Of a DNA stretch of 54,883 nucleotides, positions 9,528 through 18,493 are shown piece after piece. The translations under genes and the position numbers were made by a program. The notes beneath the pieces are model-generated. The model was not told the origin of the DNA. It saw nothing but the letters and a program-made list of their open reading frames with translations, and did no database searches. Position 1 is the first letter of the stretch; every line of letters starts with the position of its first letter. Source of the stretch: a bacterium. Lineage in GTDB: Bacteria; Cyanobacteriota; Vampirovibrionia; Gastranaerophilales; Gastranaerophilaceae. The stretch is taken from contig JAFQOI010000118.1 in assembly GCA_017403285.1 (NCBI GenBank), positions 1 to 54,883 on the forward strand. The letters are read 5' to 3'.

Positions 9528-9691
9528 ATGACTATATTATAATAAAAGTCGTTATTTGAGAACGCGTAAAAATGTCTAAATAAAAATCCCTTAATAGAAT
9601 AAATAATAATGAACAAAATTTTGCAAAAGTCGAATAAAAAAATTGATAAATTTACATTATAAATCTAGCATTTTAAATCAGTTTATCTATA

Positions 9692-10867
9692 TTAATTTTC
9701 TTTTCTAAGCATATTTTTAGAATCTAAATAATCTAAAATTCTAAAATTAAGAAGATTTCTATAATCTTGCATTGGCGCAGAAAAAGTTATTACATATTTT
9801 TCATCTTTAAAAATTTCTAATAATTTTCTCACTTTACTCATATCATTAATTAAGCCTGTTTTAAAAACATCCGGACTATATACAGTCCAAGCACTAGGCG
9901 GATAATACGTAGACCTACATTCATTCGTATTTCTACTCAATAACATTTCCTCAAAAACATTGTAATCAATATCATAAAATGTTTGGTCAATATTTTCTCC
10001 ATATGGCTCTAAAAGAGGTGGCAATGGAACATGCGGAGTAGAAATTGTATCTGCTAAAGGATTTAACATTTCCATATAATCCATAGAACCTATTCCAACA
10101 ATTTCTATTGATTTAGAAAATTCTTCCAATATACCTTCATCTTCAGCATATCTTGATAAAACATCCAAAAATGAACAAGCACCTTTGCCAGAACATATAT
10201 AGTCCGTAATTACTGTTTTCTTCCCTTCTTCTTTCATTGTTTCAACAATTTTTTGAGGATTTACCCCCACTCTGTCTAAATATTTTCTATATGCTTGTTC
10301 TTCTTCTTCAGTTGGTGCAATTCTCGGCAATCGTCTCAAATTTCCATCTGGACATTTACAAAACCAATAACTTGAAAATGCAACAAATTTATAATCAGGC
10401 ACACCATCTTGCATCCAATATGCCGCGTTTAAAAACCATTTAGGACTTCTTCCAAGACAAACAATTGGATTATCTTTATATTTTAAATATATTTGAGATG
10501 CTTTTAAAAAATTTTCCATTGTCACATCTGATTTTAATGGTAATTTTTTAGAAGTTTTATCAAACAACTGTGATTGATCAACATATTCATTTTGTGAAAA
10601 TTCATCATACAACTTGCGATAGCGTTCTTTCGTATCACCTGACATGACTCTATAAGACTCTATATCAACATCCCCAGCCAATCTAACAGAATTTGCTCTT
10701 AATCCAAACGAAATATTACATAGTGAATTAAGTCCAACAGGAACTCGAACACTACTTTTCTCCTCAGCACTGTCTTTTCTTTCAACATTTATTGGCATAG
10801 CATTTTTGGTTACGGGTTTTGCCAGTACGTTGTATAGATATTTAGAATTTACACTAGAAATGAACAC
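9692..10867 (-). CDS. ISFG-tagged protein with phosphoribosyltransferase-like motifs
   Basis: 391 residues. The GTG start at 10867 has AAAGG 8 nt upstream. The N-terminus is MFISSVNS, then a linker, then ISFG at 52-55: a member of the N-terminal tag set. The body contains NPIVCLGRSPKWFLNAAYW and later VITDYICSGKGACSFLDVL, which resemble the first strand and the PRPP-binding loop ('VVDDxxxTGxT') of type I phosphoribosyltransferases, with the second acidic residue missing. This is a by-eye resemblance only; it could equally be an unrelated Rossmann-like hydrolase. A pair of cysteines in FCKCPDG may bind metal. It stands alone and is divergent from the acyl-CoA synthetase gene. Confidence 0.7.
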   Translation of the reverse strand: MFISSVNSKYLYNVLAKPVTKNAMPINVERKDSAEEKSSVRVPVGLNSLCNISFGLRANSVRLAGDVDIESYRVMSGDTKERYRKLYDEFSQNEYVDQSQLFDKTSKKLPLKSDVTMENFLKASQIYLKYKDNPIVCLGRSPKWFLNAAYWMQDGVPDYKFVAFSSYWFCKCPDGNLRRLPRIAPTEEEEQAYRKYLDRVGVNPQKIVETMKEEGKKTVITDYICSGKGACSFLDVLSRYAEDEGILEEFSKSIEIVGIGSMDYMEMLNPLADTISTPHVPLPPLLEPYGENIDQTFYDIDYNVFEEMLLSRNTNECRSTYYPPSAWTVYSPDVFKTGLINDMSKVRKLLEIFKDEKYVITFSAPMQDYRNLLNFRILDYLDSKNMLRKEN

Positions 10868-10883
10868 ATCAAAGACCTTTGGC

Positions 10884-10899
10884 TTAAGTTTATACTTAA
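10884..10899. promoter_or_regulatory. Palindrome in divergent intergenic region
   Basis: A perfect inverted repeat TTAAGT-TTAT-ACTTAA lies between two divergent genes. Read on the minus strand it contains TATAAA, a possible -10 for the PRTase-like gene, so the palindrome could be an operator. No known regulator motif is recognised. Confidence 0.3.
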
Positions 10900-11049
10900 A
10901 TAATGCCTGTAAAAAATAAATTTGCCTCTTGTATACTAACTACGTTTGAAACAAGTTTAACAAAATTTTCGTTACAAATAGCACAATATTTCTTGTTCAT
11001 TTTTTTAAATTCCTATAAAATTAAAAAAAATGGAATTAGGGATAAAAGT

Positions 11050-12960
11050 ATGAAAAATGAATTTTATGATGAAGTAGTTTCTTATGAAGGAATGAATTCT
11101 CTTTCTGAAGTAATAGAAAGTTGTATGGAAAGATTTTCAAAGTTCCACGCAATAACGGATAAATACAACAACGTATTTATGACATATGGTGAACTGAGAA
11201 ACACAATGAACCTTTTTGCAACAGGCTTACAAGCGCTTGGTGTTAAAAAAGGCGATAAAATCGGCTTGTTTGCAGAAAACAATGGTATGTGGATGGCGAC
11301 ATCAATGGCAATTTTAAAATGTGGAGCTGTCGATGTTATTCGTGGTTCAAATGCCCCAATTGAAGAACTACACTATATTACTGCTCACGCTGATTGTAAA
11401 GGTTTAATTTTACGTGACGAAAAATTATACAGTGCAATGAAACCTTTCCTTGAAGAATTTTCATTAGATTTTGTAATAGTAACTTATTCTAAAAACAAAC
11501 TCGACACTACAAACGTAAAAGCAAAAGTTTATACATATGGTGACATACTAAAACTTGGTGAAGAAAATACATTTAAACCTGTTGAAATGAATAGAAATGA
11601 TGATTGTACTATCCTATACACATCAGGCACAACAGGGAACCCAAAAGGTGTTTTATTAAGCCACGAAAACTCTATATATCAATTAGAAGTTGTTCACCAT
11701 GGTTTCATGTCTCAACCAGGTGAAAACACTCTACAAATTTTACCAATTTGGCATTCTTATGAAAGAATTGGTCAATGTTATTATGTTTCTCGTGGTTGTA
11801 ATTTACACTTTACTACTCTATCAGGGTTAAAAAATGACTTAGCAACATATAATATTGATACATTTATGTCTGTTCCTAGGATTTGGGAATCAATAAGAAT
11901 TGGTGTATATCAAAAATTAAAACAAACATCACCAATTTTATACAATATTTTTGATTTTGCGATTAAAACATCGATTTCTTACAAAACACATAAAATGTAT
12001 GGAGAAAGAAGAATTACAAACAAATGGAATTACCACTTCTTCTCAACAATCTATCATAGAATCGTCCGTTCTTGCATTAAACCATTACATGTGTTGTTCT
12101 ATAACACTCTATATAAAAAGATTAAAAAGGCAGTTGGTCTAAATAATATAAGAGCTTCTATTTCTGGTGGTGGTGCTTTATCTATGCAGGATGAACTTTT
12201 CTATGATGCAATTGGTGTCAATTTGAGAATTGGTTATGGATTAACAGAAACTGCGCCAGTATTAACTTTAAGGAATGTTTGCGATAAAAACTTCTTGGGT
12301 TCTGCTGGTTCTCCATTAAATGGAACTGATTTAAAAGTAGTTGACCCAACAACTTTCAAAGAATTACCTGTATTTTCAAAAGGTCTTGTAGTAGCTAAAG
12401 GTCCTCAAATTATGAAAGGCTATTATAAAGACAATGAAGCAACTCAAAAAGTTATGACGGAAGATGGATATTTTATTACTGGCGACTTAGGTTGGCTAAC
12501 AAAAGACAATAATCTCGTTTTAGTTGGTCGTTTAAAAGAAACTATTGTTCTTTCTAGTGGTGAAAATGTTGAACCAGTGCCAATCGAAGAAGCAATTCTA
12601 TTAAGCCCATATATCGACCAGATTGTACTTGTTGGTCAAGACAAAAGTGGTATCGGTGCTTTAATTGTACCTTCAAAAGAAGCATTAGAGAAATGCGGGA
12701 TTAACATCAAAAATGTACAAAGTTTCAAAGATAGTTCTGCTTACGAACACTCTGAATTGGATAAATTAATAAAGAAAGAAATTAACACTCACATAACAAA
12801 TAAACCTAATTTAAGAGCTTTTGAAAAAGTAAAACAGTTCTCTATTATAAAAGAAGCTTTCAGTGTAGAAAATGGATTGATGAGTGCGACTCAAAAAGTA
12901 AAAAGAAACAAAGTATTTGAGAAATACGAAGAATTAATAGGCAATATGTACAATAAATAA
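11050..12960 (+). CDS. Long-chain acyl-CoA synthetase (AMP-forming)
   Basis: 636 residues of the ANL superfamily; it activates fatty acids to acyl-CoA via acyl-adenylate at the inner membrane. Motifs seen are the P-loop YTSGTTGNPKG (190-200), GYGLTETAP (core A5), GDLGWL, and the hinge GRLKETIVLSSGENVEP. A region between A3 and A5 with basic/hydrophobic segments is typical of the FAA1/FadD15-like long form. The ATG at 11050 with AGGGA 7 nt upstream is preferred; a longer frame opens at 10903, but its extra 49 residues are non-conserved and lie over likely promoter sequence (a TATAAA at 11014). No beta-oxidation genes lie nearby, so it probably feeds phospholipid synthesis or recycling. Confidence 0.92.
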   Translation: MKNEFYDEVVSYEGMNSLSEVIESCMERFSKFHAITDKYNNVFMTYGELRNTMNLFATGLQALGVKKGDKIGLFAENNGMWMATSMAILKCGAVDVIRGSNAPIEELHYITAHADCKGLILRDEKLYSAMKPFLEEFSLDFVIVTYSKNKLDTTNVKAKVYTYGDILKLGEENTFKPVEMNRNDDCTILYTSGTTGNPKGVLLSHENSIYQLEVVHHGFMSQPGENTLQILPIWHSYERIGQCYYVSRGCNLHFTTLSGLKNDLATYNIDTFMSVPRIWESIRIGVYQKLKQTSPILYNIFDFAIKTSISYKTHKMYGERRITNKWNYHFFSTIYHRIVRSCIKPLHVLFYNTLYKKIKKAVGLNNIRASISGGGALSMQDELFYDAIGVNLRIGYGLTETAPVLTLRNVCDKNFLGSAGSPLNGTDLKVVDPTTFKELPVFSKGLVVAKGPQIMKGYYKDNEATQKVMTEDGYFITGDLGWLTKDNNLVLVGRLKETIVLSSGENVEPVPIEEAILLSPYIDQIVLVGQDKSGIGALIVPSKEALEKCGINIKNVQSFKDSSAYEHSELDKLIKKEINTHITNKPNLRAFEKVKQFSIIKEAFSVENGLMSATQKVKRNKVFEKYEELIGNMYNK

Positions 12961-13028
12961 TTTTTGTAAAATTAACAAAAAACATGCAAAAAAAATTTTT
13001 ACGGGACTTTTATGTTTGAGGTGTTCAA

Positions 13029-14003
13029 ATGAATATTAGTCCCGTATTTTTTAATACTTTTTATAAAACGAATCAAAATAGAAGTAATAACGTTGTTTAT
13101 GCAAATAATCAACTGCCTTCCGATTGTTTTACAAAATCCAATAATGTATCTTTTGGCACATCAAATAAAAAGGAACAAAGGCAACAAAACATTAGTTCTT
13201 TTATGAAAGATTTAAATTCAAAAATTTGGAGTCCAAATTTTTCAATTTCAGACATTTCAAATGCAATGAGAAAATACGTCAAAAACGTATCAGTAAAACC
13301 AATGAATCAAGCACCAAGAGAAATTGTATTTGCTGATAGTCTGCAAGGTCTTTACTGCGAAGAAGTTGGTTTTGATGAATCCACTAATAAATTTTTAATA
13401 TCAAAGAAAAATAAAGTATTTTATACAAAAACTGAAACTCTAAAAAATCAACTAGGCAATGTTTGGGTGTTCGTCAACGCTACGCACGAATTAACCCACG
13501 CTCTCCAATCAGAAGATGAAAATGCAAATTCATTAAAAATATTTAACAATTATATAGAAAAAAATAACAATAACATTGATAGTGCTGTAGAACAAGTTGC
13601 ATCTGCAATTAAAACAGTAAATATTATTGAGGAAAGTATCGCTCGCCCACTTATAAATCTTTTAGTAATCAATGAAAATATGGCTTACGACAGAGTTCAA
13701 GCGGGACGAACAGACATTCTATCTTGGTTGTGCAGAAAAAATAGGACAGAGGATTTTTGCGCATACGTCAAAGAAAAAACTTTAGAAGGAATTAAAGCAG
13801 CAGAAGAATCACTAAATATAACATTAGATAAAAGTTTAATATTAGATACTACAATCAATCACTTCAAAAAAGAACTTGAAGCATACGAAAATGAAAACAA
13901 GGCATTCAAAATGTGCTTAAAAATGGAAAGTCCTCGTTCTTTAGCAAGAATTCAAATATACAAAAAAGCAATTGAGGCGCTTGAAGAAATGAAAAAAGAA
14001 TGA
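13029..14003 (+). CDS. VSFG-tagged zincin-like (HELTH) protein
   Basis: 324 residues. It opens MNISPVFFNT with an Asn/Ser-rich linker and VSFG at 40-43. HELTH at 153-157 fits the HExxH zinc-binding core, inside a hydrophobic helix (WVFVNATHELTHALQ), pointing to a metalloprotease or an inactive relative. A third zinc ligand could not be assigned with certainty (candidate Glu residues about 45-55 residues later). There is no Sec signal, so any proteolysis would be cytosolic unless the tag directs export. GAGGTG precedes the ATG by 6 nt. It lies just upstream of the tagged sugar-kinase and phosphoglucomutase genes on the same strand. Confidence 0.75.
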   Translation: MNISPVFFNTFYKTNQNRSNNVVYANNQLPSDCFTKSNNVSFGTSNKKEQRQQNISSFMKDLNSKIWSPNFSISDISNAMRKYVKNVSVKPMNQAPREIVFADSLQGLYCEEVGFDESTNKFLISKKNKVFYTKTETLKNQLGNVWVFVNATHELTHALQSEDENANSLKIFNNYIEKNNNNIDSAVEQVASAIKTVNIIEESIARPLINLLVINENMAYDRVQAGRTDILSWLCRKNRTEDFCAYVKEKTLEGIKAAEESLNITLDKSLILDTTINHFKKELEAYENENKAFKMCLKMESPRSLARIQIYKKAIEALEEMKKE

Positions 14004-14098
14004 TTATAGTGTTTTAATTTGTTAAATTTTAATTTTTTTAAACATAAAATAAAACATCATTTGGTACAATATAAAAGAAAAAAAGGAAAGGGATATTC

Positions 14099-15631
14099 GT
14101 GAAAGTTTCTAATATAGGCAAAAACGTAAGTTTTGGACATAAAGTCATTATAGATATTGGAGCAAGTAATCCAAAAGGTACTTGTAAAGTGTTAGTTAAA
14201 TCAGACGACGGAAGAGATTTGTATAAAAGGAATGGGTATCTGAATAATACCCCAGATGGTTTTTCTACAAAGGATTCAACAGGGAAAAAAATTGATGGCG
14301 GACAAGAAGATTTTATTTCAAAACTAGACGACATTATTTACAGCGCTCATAAAGATGTTCTTAAATTAGCAAAAGAAGGAAAAATAGCCTTTGCTAAAGA
14401 CCCATTAGGCAGCACAAAAAAGGACAGTATGCTTTCTGGCGTTGCGGTTTTTGTTCCAGGGACAACTTTCACAATGTGTAAAGATGACAGAATTGCATTT
14501 ATTCCTAACTTAAAAAACGATGAAGGGCAATCATTAGTTAATATTGATTTTAAGAAATACGAAGGAGAAATTAAAGCAGGCGGAGCAAGAGCAAAAGGGC
14601 TTGATGCAACTAAAAACTTTGAATTAGTAGTAACGAAAGACCTTGGTGGTGCTGGACTTGCACTTGCAAAAATTCTTGCAGAACGAGATGAATTAAAAGC
14701 CGGTGATTATATTATGGGTGTTATGACTGGTGGCGGATTTGGAAGTGTTGATATTAAAGTAAAAGGAACTGAAAGCAAACCAGTAGTCGAATTTGAAACA
14801 TCAGAAAGTAGCAGTTATTTATCTGGAAACACTCAAATGCACAGTAAAATTTCCTCAACAATTAACGAGTTATTTTCAAAAGAAAATCCAAGAGAAGAAT
14901 TTCAAAGAATTAAAGATGAAATTGGATTAGATGACTTCTTCCCAATTTTAGGGAAATTAGGCAGACAAGGCGTAAGTGTTAAGTCCCACATAAAATGTTT
15001 CTTCACTGGGCTAGACCTTGATATAAGCAAAGAAGAATATGATAATCTTATTGCTTTAGCACAAAAAACAGGAGATGCTAGAATTGTAACTTCTGACAAA
15101 ATGCACGTACCAGCATCAGACAAAGCATTATGCGATGAGATGACTGCTTGTAAATTCTTCAAAGAAGTTGAATCAAAAGATCCAGAAAAAAGAGTATTTT
15201 CTTTAAATAGAGACTACATTAGCGAAGACCAAATCAATACTGCTAGAATTGCTGCGGTTCACGATTATGCAAATGCTGTTTCATTGATTTCTATCAACAA
15301 AATTAATGATTGTATTAACAAAATCTACTTAGTAGGTCCATTTGCACAAGGATTAAATAAAGATATTAAAAATGCGCCAGAATATTATGGAGCAAAAGAC
15401 CTACCTTCTTTAATAACTCAAAAAATCAAAACAAACATAGACAAAGATCACGTTGACTTACCTTCAACCCAAAGATTGATGGATTTATATAACTTTGAAG
15501 TAATTTGTAACCCAGAAATCAACTTCCCAGACAATACATTTGCTGGAGATATGTTATTAGATAAAAAACTTGAATTTACACCTAATCGTGGTTCTTGGTT
15601 CCAAATACCTTTGAGCACATTAAAAGAATGA
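14099..15631 (+). CDS. VSFG-tagged sugar-kinase-like (hexokinase/ROK-fold) protein
   Basis: 510 residues with a GTG start after AAAGGGA. The N-terminus MKVSNIGKNVSFG is a minimal form of the tag (VSFG at 10-13). Actin-fold sugar-kinase features follow: IDIGASNPKGTCKVLV (phosphate-1-like loop) near residue 18, KDLGGAGLALAKIL, and the Gly-rich GVMTGGGFGSVDI resembling the ROK/hexokinase phosphate-2 region. It is longer than classical ROK glucokinases (about 300 residues) and divergent, so the substrate is uncertain; glucose is plausible because phosphoglucomutase follows 30 bp later in an apparent operon. The pair would interconvert glucose, glucose-6-phosphate and glucose-1-phosphate. Confidence 0.75.
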   Translation: MKVSNIGKNVSFGHKVIIDIGASNPKGTCKVLVKSDDGRDLYKRNGYLNNTPDGFSTKDSTGKKIDGGQEDFISKLDDIIYSAHKDVLKLAKEGKIAFAKDPLGSTKKDSMLSGVAVFVPGTTFTMCKDDRIAFIPNLKNDEGQSLVNIDFKKYEGEIKAGGARAKGLDATKNFELVVTKDLGGAGLALAKILAERDELKAGDYIMGVMTGGGFGSVDIKVKGTESKPVVEFETSESSSYLSGNTQMHSKISSTINELFSKENPREEFQRIKDEIGLDDFFPILGKLGRQGVSVKSHIKCFFTGLDLDISKEEYDNLIALAQKTGDARIVTSDKMHVPASDKALCDEMTACKFFKEVESKDPEKRVFSLNRDYISEDQINTARIAAVHDYANAVSLISINKINDCINKIYLVGPFAQGLNKDIKNAPEYYGAKDLPSLITQKIKTNIDKDHVDLPSTQRLMDLYNFEVICNPEINFPDNTFAGDMLLDKKLEFTPNRGSWFQIPLSTLKE

Positions 15632-15661
15632 TAACTATAAAAATTGAAAATAGAGGTAAAT

Positions 15662-17344
15662 ATGAATGTAAATTTAAATTTAAATTATTCTTCATTAGCG
15701 GTAAACAAACCAATTTTTCCGCATACCCCTATTTTTATAACAAGGCCATTGCAGGCTGATTATGTCAGTTTTAAAGGTGATTTAAAAAAACATAAAATCA
15801 ATGTAAGTCCAGAAATAGCACAAGAAGTTTCACATAGTTTACACACTTCAACAGCAGGACACAGGGCAGAATTTGGAAGCGAAGTATTCAACAAGGATGT
15901 TGTTGAACTGATTACTTTGGGTGCAGCAAAATATGTAAAAGAAAACAAAAAAAGCAGTGAAAAACCGGTTGTTTTAGTTGGGGGAGATACCCGTGAAGCG
16001 ACTAGAAAATCAATACCATTAATCGAAAAAATATTATGTGAACAAGGAATTGACGTTATGTTAATCGATAAACCAATTCCAACACCAATTATTTCATTAA
16101 TTGCAGAAAATAATGACATTGATTTAGCCGTTTTATTAACCGCCAGCCATAATCCTTGGAATGATGGAGGATACAATTTTATCACCGCAGATGGGGCGAT
16201 TGCACCTGCTAATGTTACTGGTGCAATTGGAGACAATGTTGTTGAAATTGCACAATCAAAAGAATATGTTACTAGAGTAGAAGAAAAAGGAAAATCAACA
16301 AAGATAAATCCTTATGAAGATTACAAAAATGCAATTAATCGTCTTGGAATTATTAATTGGGACAAAATCAAAGATTTAAATATTAAAATTTATTATGATT
16401 CATTGCAAGGCGCTGGTGGCAATGTTGTTCCAAAACTTTTGAATGATTATGGCATAAACTTCACTTTGGTTAACTCTAAAGGACAAAAAGGTCCTCATCC
16501 TACAAAAGAAAATCTAAAGAAATTAACAGAAAACGTGGAAAACGAACCGAAAGAATTAAAAGTTGGATTTTCTAATGATGGAGATGCCGATAGACTTGGC
16601 GTGATTGACGAAAATGGCAATTACATCCACCCTAATGATATTTTAATGTTAGTTGCTTGCCACCTTGTCAAAAACAAAGGAATAAAAGGTGATATTGTAA
16701 GAAGCCAAGCAACATCATCAAGTGTCGACTGTGTTGCAGAAAAATATGGTTTAAATGTAATTCAAACCCCTGTTGGCTTCAAATTCTTAGGAAAAGAAAT
16801 TCTAAGAGGCAAGAAAGAAGGAAATGAAGTACTTGTAGCAGGTGAAGAATCTGGTGGTTTAACGATACACGGACACGTTGCTGAAAAAGATGGTATTCTT
16901 GGAATATTAGCAATTCTTGATTTGATGGCAGAAGAAGGGAAACCAATCGGTCAAATTCTCTCTGACTACAGAAAAGATTTTCATAAAGATATTCAATACA
17001 AACAATTTAGCGTTCGTTTAAAAGACAACTCTAAAAAAGAAATAATAATGAAAAGAGCAGAAGCACTTTATAACAATATGTTAAATGGAGAAACGGATTT
17101 CCATGGATTTGAAATCGATTCTGCTAGAACACAAGAAAATATGCGAATTATGAAAAGTTATAAACCTGAAGGTGATGGCTTTAAATTCTACTTTACAGAT
17201 GGTTCTAGCATAATCATAAGAAAATCAGGAACAGAACCATTGGTTAGAGGTTATGCTGAAGCGTATGGAACAAATGAGCAAGACACCAAAGAAAAACTTG
17301 AAAAATTACTACAGTGCTTGAATGAAATGTTTGCTTTAGACTAA
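15662..17344 (+). CDS. VSFK-tagged phosphoglucomutase/phosphomannomutase
   Basis: 560 residues of the alpha-D-phosphohexomutase superfamily, interconverting hexose-1-phosphate and hexose-6-phosphate. Signatures are TASHNP at 160-165 (phosphoserine 162), NDGDADRLG (metal site), GEESGG (sugar recognition) and the C-terminal RKSGTEPLVRGY phosphate-binding loop. About 60 extra N-terminal residues precede the enzyme domain: MNVNLNLNYSS, a linker and VSFKG at 35-39, which is the shared tag. The ATG at 15662 with GAGGT 4-5 nt upstream is chosen over an in-frame TTG at 15644 that lacks a ribosome-binding site. Whether glucose or mannose is preferred cannot be told; the kinase neighbour favours glucose. 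Confidence 0.93.
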   Translation: MNVNLNLNYSSLAVNKPIFPHTPIFITRPLQADYVSFKGDLKKHKINVSPEIAQEVSHSLHTSTAGHRAEFGSEVFNKDVVELITLGAAKYVKENKKSSEKPVVLVGGDTREATRKSIPLIEKILCEQGIDVMLIDKPIPTPIISLIAENNDIDLAVLLTASHNPWNDGGYNFITADGAIAPANVTGAIGDNVVEIAQSKEYVTRVEEKGKSTKINPYEDYKNAINRLGIINWDKIKDLNIKIYYDSLQGAGGNVVPKLLNDYGINFTLVNSKGQKGPHPTKENLKKLTENVENEPKELKVGFSNDGDADRLGVIDENGNYIHPNDILMLVACHLVKNKGIKGDIVRSQATSSSVDCVAEKYGLNVIQTPVGFKFLGKEILRGKKEGNEVLVAGEESGGLTIHGHVAEKDGILGILAILDLMAEEGKPIGQILSDYRKDFHKDIQYKQFSVRLKDNSKKEIIMKRAEALYNNMLNGETDFHGFEIDSARTQENMRIMKSYKPEGDGFKFYFTDGSSIIIRKSGTEPLVRGYAEAYGTNEQDTKEKLEKLLQCLNEMFALD

Positions 17345-17381
17345 ACTGAAGATTGATATAAAGTTTTTAAATTGGTTAATA

Positions 17382-17410
17382 TTGACAAATAAAGCAAATA
17401 TACTTATCAT
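17382..17410 (+). promoter_or_regulatory. Sigma70-type promoter giving a near-leaderless transcript
   Basis: A perfect -35 TTGACA (17382-17387), a 17-bp spacer and -10 TATCAT (17405-17410) lie directly before the radical SAM ATG at 17420. Normal spacing puts transcription start at about 17417, leaving only a few untranslated bases and no Shine-Dalgarno. Confidence 0.75.
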
Positions 17411-17419
17411 AACCTCATT

Positions 17420-18493
17420 ATGTATAAAAGTTGTGAATTAGTTAAACACGGATTATGCTTTTTTGATGGCTCCCTAGCAATATGTTGCCATTCTCCTGCA
17501 GACCAAATAAATGGTCAGACACCACCTTTTATCCGTGACACATACAATGGAGAAATTGTTCCCAAAGAAGAATTATTTCAGGCAATGGATAAATATGCAG
17601 ACATTTTCAAACAAGGTGGATGTCCTGCTGTTTGCGCTAATTGCTTTAAAATTGAAGAGAAAGAATGGGATGAAGAAAAGTACATAAATCAAATCACTAT
17701 TGCACATTTCACAAAATGCAATGCTGATTGCATATATTGCGCTAATAACTTGGCGCCACACGAAAGAAAACAAAATGCATATAAAATTTATCCTATTTTA
17801 AAAAACTATATTGATAATGGCATAATAAAAAAAGGATGTGAATTTCATATTAGTGGCGGTGAATTTTCCATATACGAAGAAGCAGATGACCTTCTTGATT
17901 TACTTGCCATATCTGGATTTGCAAAAGTCATTATCGCGACAAACGCAATAAAATATTCTGATAAATTATTTAAAGCGTTAAACGCAGGAAATACATTTGT
18001 TTGCGTTTCTCTTGATTGTGGTTCAAGAAAATTATTTAAGAAAATAAAAAGGATTGATGCATTTGACAAAGTTATTGAAAATCTTGAGAAATACGCAACA
18101 ACAGAAACCTCAAAAAACGCAATGCATCTAAAATACATTATTATTCCTAGCATTAATGACAATATAAAAGAATTTAATGAATTTTTAAAAATAGCAAAAA
18201 AAATAGGAATAAAAAACATTATTATTGATTTAGAAGGAAGATATTCACGTTATACAAATAATAAAATTGACTCTTACTTCATTGATATAGCATTAAAGAT
18301 GGAAGAAATTGCGAAAGAACAAAACTTCAACACAGAACTGTATCAATTCTTTGCACATAACACAACAAATAAGAAGATAAAAAGAAATCATTTTATAATA
18401 AATTTCATTAAATCAATAAAATTTAAATATTTTAGCAAAGATATAAAAGAGTTATACAAACACCATAACTACGGTTCAAAACTCAACAAATAG
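17420..18493 (+). CDS. Radical SAM protein with N-terminal cysteine-cluster domain
   Basis: 357 residues. The radical SAM CX3CX2C motif is CNADCIYC (C100, C104, C107), followed by the GGE-type SAM motif (HISGGEFSIY) and a TIM-barrel pattern. Ahead of it lies a cysteine-rich region (C5, C13, C22, C23, C68, C72, C75) that looks like a SPASM-type auxiliary iron-sulphur domain moved to the N-terminus. Three relatives lie at 26.0-29.4 kb. The substrate is unknown; no precursor-peptide gene is visible beside it. It abuts the PHP gene tail to tail with no intergenic base. The C-terminus is basic and Lys-rich. Confidence 0.85.
   Translation: MYKSCELVKHGLCFFDGSLAICCHSPADQINGQTPPFIRDTYNGEIVPKEELFQAMDKYADIFKQGGCPAVCANCFKIEEKEWDEEKYINQITIAHFTKCNADCIYCANNLAPHERKQNAYKIYPILKNYIDNGIIKKGCEFHISGGEFSIYEEADDLLDLLAISGFAKVIIATNAIKYSDKLFKALNAGNTFVCVSLDCGSRKLFKKIKRIDAFDKVIENLEKYATTETSKNAMHLKYIIIPSINDNIKEFNEFLKIAKKIGIKNIIIDLEGRYSRYTNNKIDSYFIDIALKMEEIAKEQNFNTELYQFFAHNTTNKKIKRNHFIINFIKSIKFKYFSKDIKELYKHHNYGSKLNK

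Noticed and set aside
10903-11049. 49-residue N-terminal extension of the acyl-CoA synthetase
   Set aside because: No ribosome-binding site at 10903, the sequence overlaps a likely promoter, and AGGGA marks the ATG at 11050.
14099-17344. Bacterial microcompartment encapsulation peptides as the explanation of the tag
   Set aside because: No shell-protein genes are seen, the motif is not an amphipathic helix, and adhE, a typical microcompartment enzyme, lacks it.
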